Below are positions 5,938-6,126 of a stretch of 6,126 nucleotides of DNA, piece by piece. The notes under the pieces are model-generated. The model worked only from the letters and a program-made list of their open reading frames with translations. It was not told the origin of the DNA and did not search any database. A program made the translations under genes and the position numbers. The stretch covers positions 1 through 6,126 of the forward strand of contig JAITDV010000077.1 of assembly GCA_031282385.1 (NCBI GenBank), written 5' to 3'. Within the stretch, counting starts at the first letter, position 1, and each line of letters starts with the position of its first letter. This DNA comes from Planctomycetaceae bacterium (GTDB taxonomy: Bacteria; Planctomycetota; Planctomycetia; Pirellulales; Thermoguttaceae).

Positions 5938-6126
5938 GACCTTTTCGCTAACCTGTAGGAGACCACCCCTGCTCCTCCGAAGGAGGGGAATAATTCGCCT
6001 CCCTCGGAGGCGTATTCTTCTTCCCCTCCTTCGGAAGGGTTAGGGGTGGTCTCGGAGGAGTTAAAGGCGGTTTTTCGTTGTAGGTTTTTTGTTGCGTTGA
6101 TGTATTTTTAGGTTAGAGAAAAGGTC
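5938..6126. mobile_element. MITE-like palindromic element with 17-bp terminal inverted repeats
   Basis: The left end GACCTTTTCGCTAACCT (5938-5954) matches the reverse complement of the right end (6110-6126) at 16 of 17 positions. The right repeat ends exactly at the window edge, so the element may extend further and any target duplication cannot be seen. Inside are nested inverted repeats: GAGACCACCCCT (5959-5970) with 6042-6053, CCGAAGGAGGGGAA (5977-5990) with 6021-6034, and CGCCTCC (5996-6002) with GGAGGCG (6006-6012). No reading frame of note is present, as expected of a non-autonomous element. The GC-rich core contrasts with the AT-rich surroundings. Alternatives are a REP/BIME-like intergenic repeat or a strong bidirectional terminator. 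It lies upstream of the fliI operon and could affect its expression. Confidence 0.55.
6069..6096 (+). repeat. Short imperfect tandem repeat, 2 x 14 bp
   Basis: GGTTTTTCGTTGTA (6069-6082) is followed directly by GGTTTTTTGTTGCG (6083-6096), with 11 of 14 bases identical. It lies in the right-hand part of the palindromic element, which has no counterpart on the left side. Confidence 0.4.

Overview
The window looks like a stretch of an AT-rich bacterial chromosome carrying part of a flagellar operon. All supported genes lie on the minus strand, so transcription runs from right to left. The FliI sequence resembles Planctomycetota FliI proteins as I remember them (for example the run of motifs GERGRE, SLTRFAMAQREIGLAAGEPP and GYPPSVYAMLPKLVERAG). 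Planctomycetota is therefore my best guess for the host, made from memory and without a search.

Layout from right to left. (1) 5938-6126 is a compact palindromic element. Imperfect 17-bp terminal inverted repeats, one of them ending exactly at the window edge, enclose nested GC-rich hairpins. It looks like a MITE or a similar intergenic repeat. (2) 5711-5937 is the fliI leader. It holds a 15-bp inverted repeat, an intrinsic-terminator-like hairpin read on the plus strand, and, in the loop of that hairpin, a minus-strand TCCGATAA resembling a sigma-28 -10 box. (3) 4415-5710 is fliI, the export ATPase. (4) 3901-4356 is fliJ, its coiled-coil partner. (5) 3205-3885 is a MotE-like membrane-anchored protein. 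These three genes are closely spaced and read as one operon: FliI and FliJ act at the base of the flagellar type III export apparatus, and the MotE-like protein probably acts with the stator or export machinery at the inner membrane.

(6) 1610-3151 is the remains of, or a frameshift-containing version of, one long secreted-protein gene. It has an N-terminal signal peptide, beta-rich (Ig-like) middle regions, an EF-hand-like loop, and a C-terminal part with HELYH (a HEXXH zinc-peptidase motif) and a second calcium-loop-like motif. It is split into three frames by two single-base shifts, and rejoining them gives about 513 residues. (7) 1370-1609 is a very AT-rich spacer. (8) 1-1369 is a minus-strand reading frame of 456 codons without a stop that leaves the window at the left edge. 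It encodes an unrecognised exported protein with a signal peptide.

I saw no tRNA, rRNA or CRISPR array. The most unusual items are the twice-frameshifted metallopeptidase-like gene, the MITE-like element upstream of the flagellar operon, and the overlapping hairpin and promoter-like signal in the fliI leader. I found no clear evidence of an entirely new biological system.
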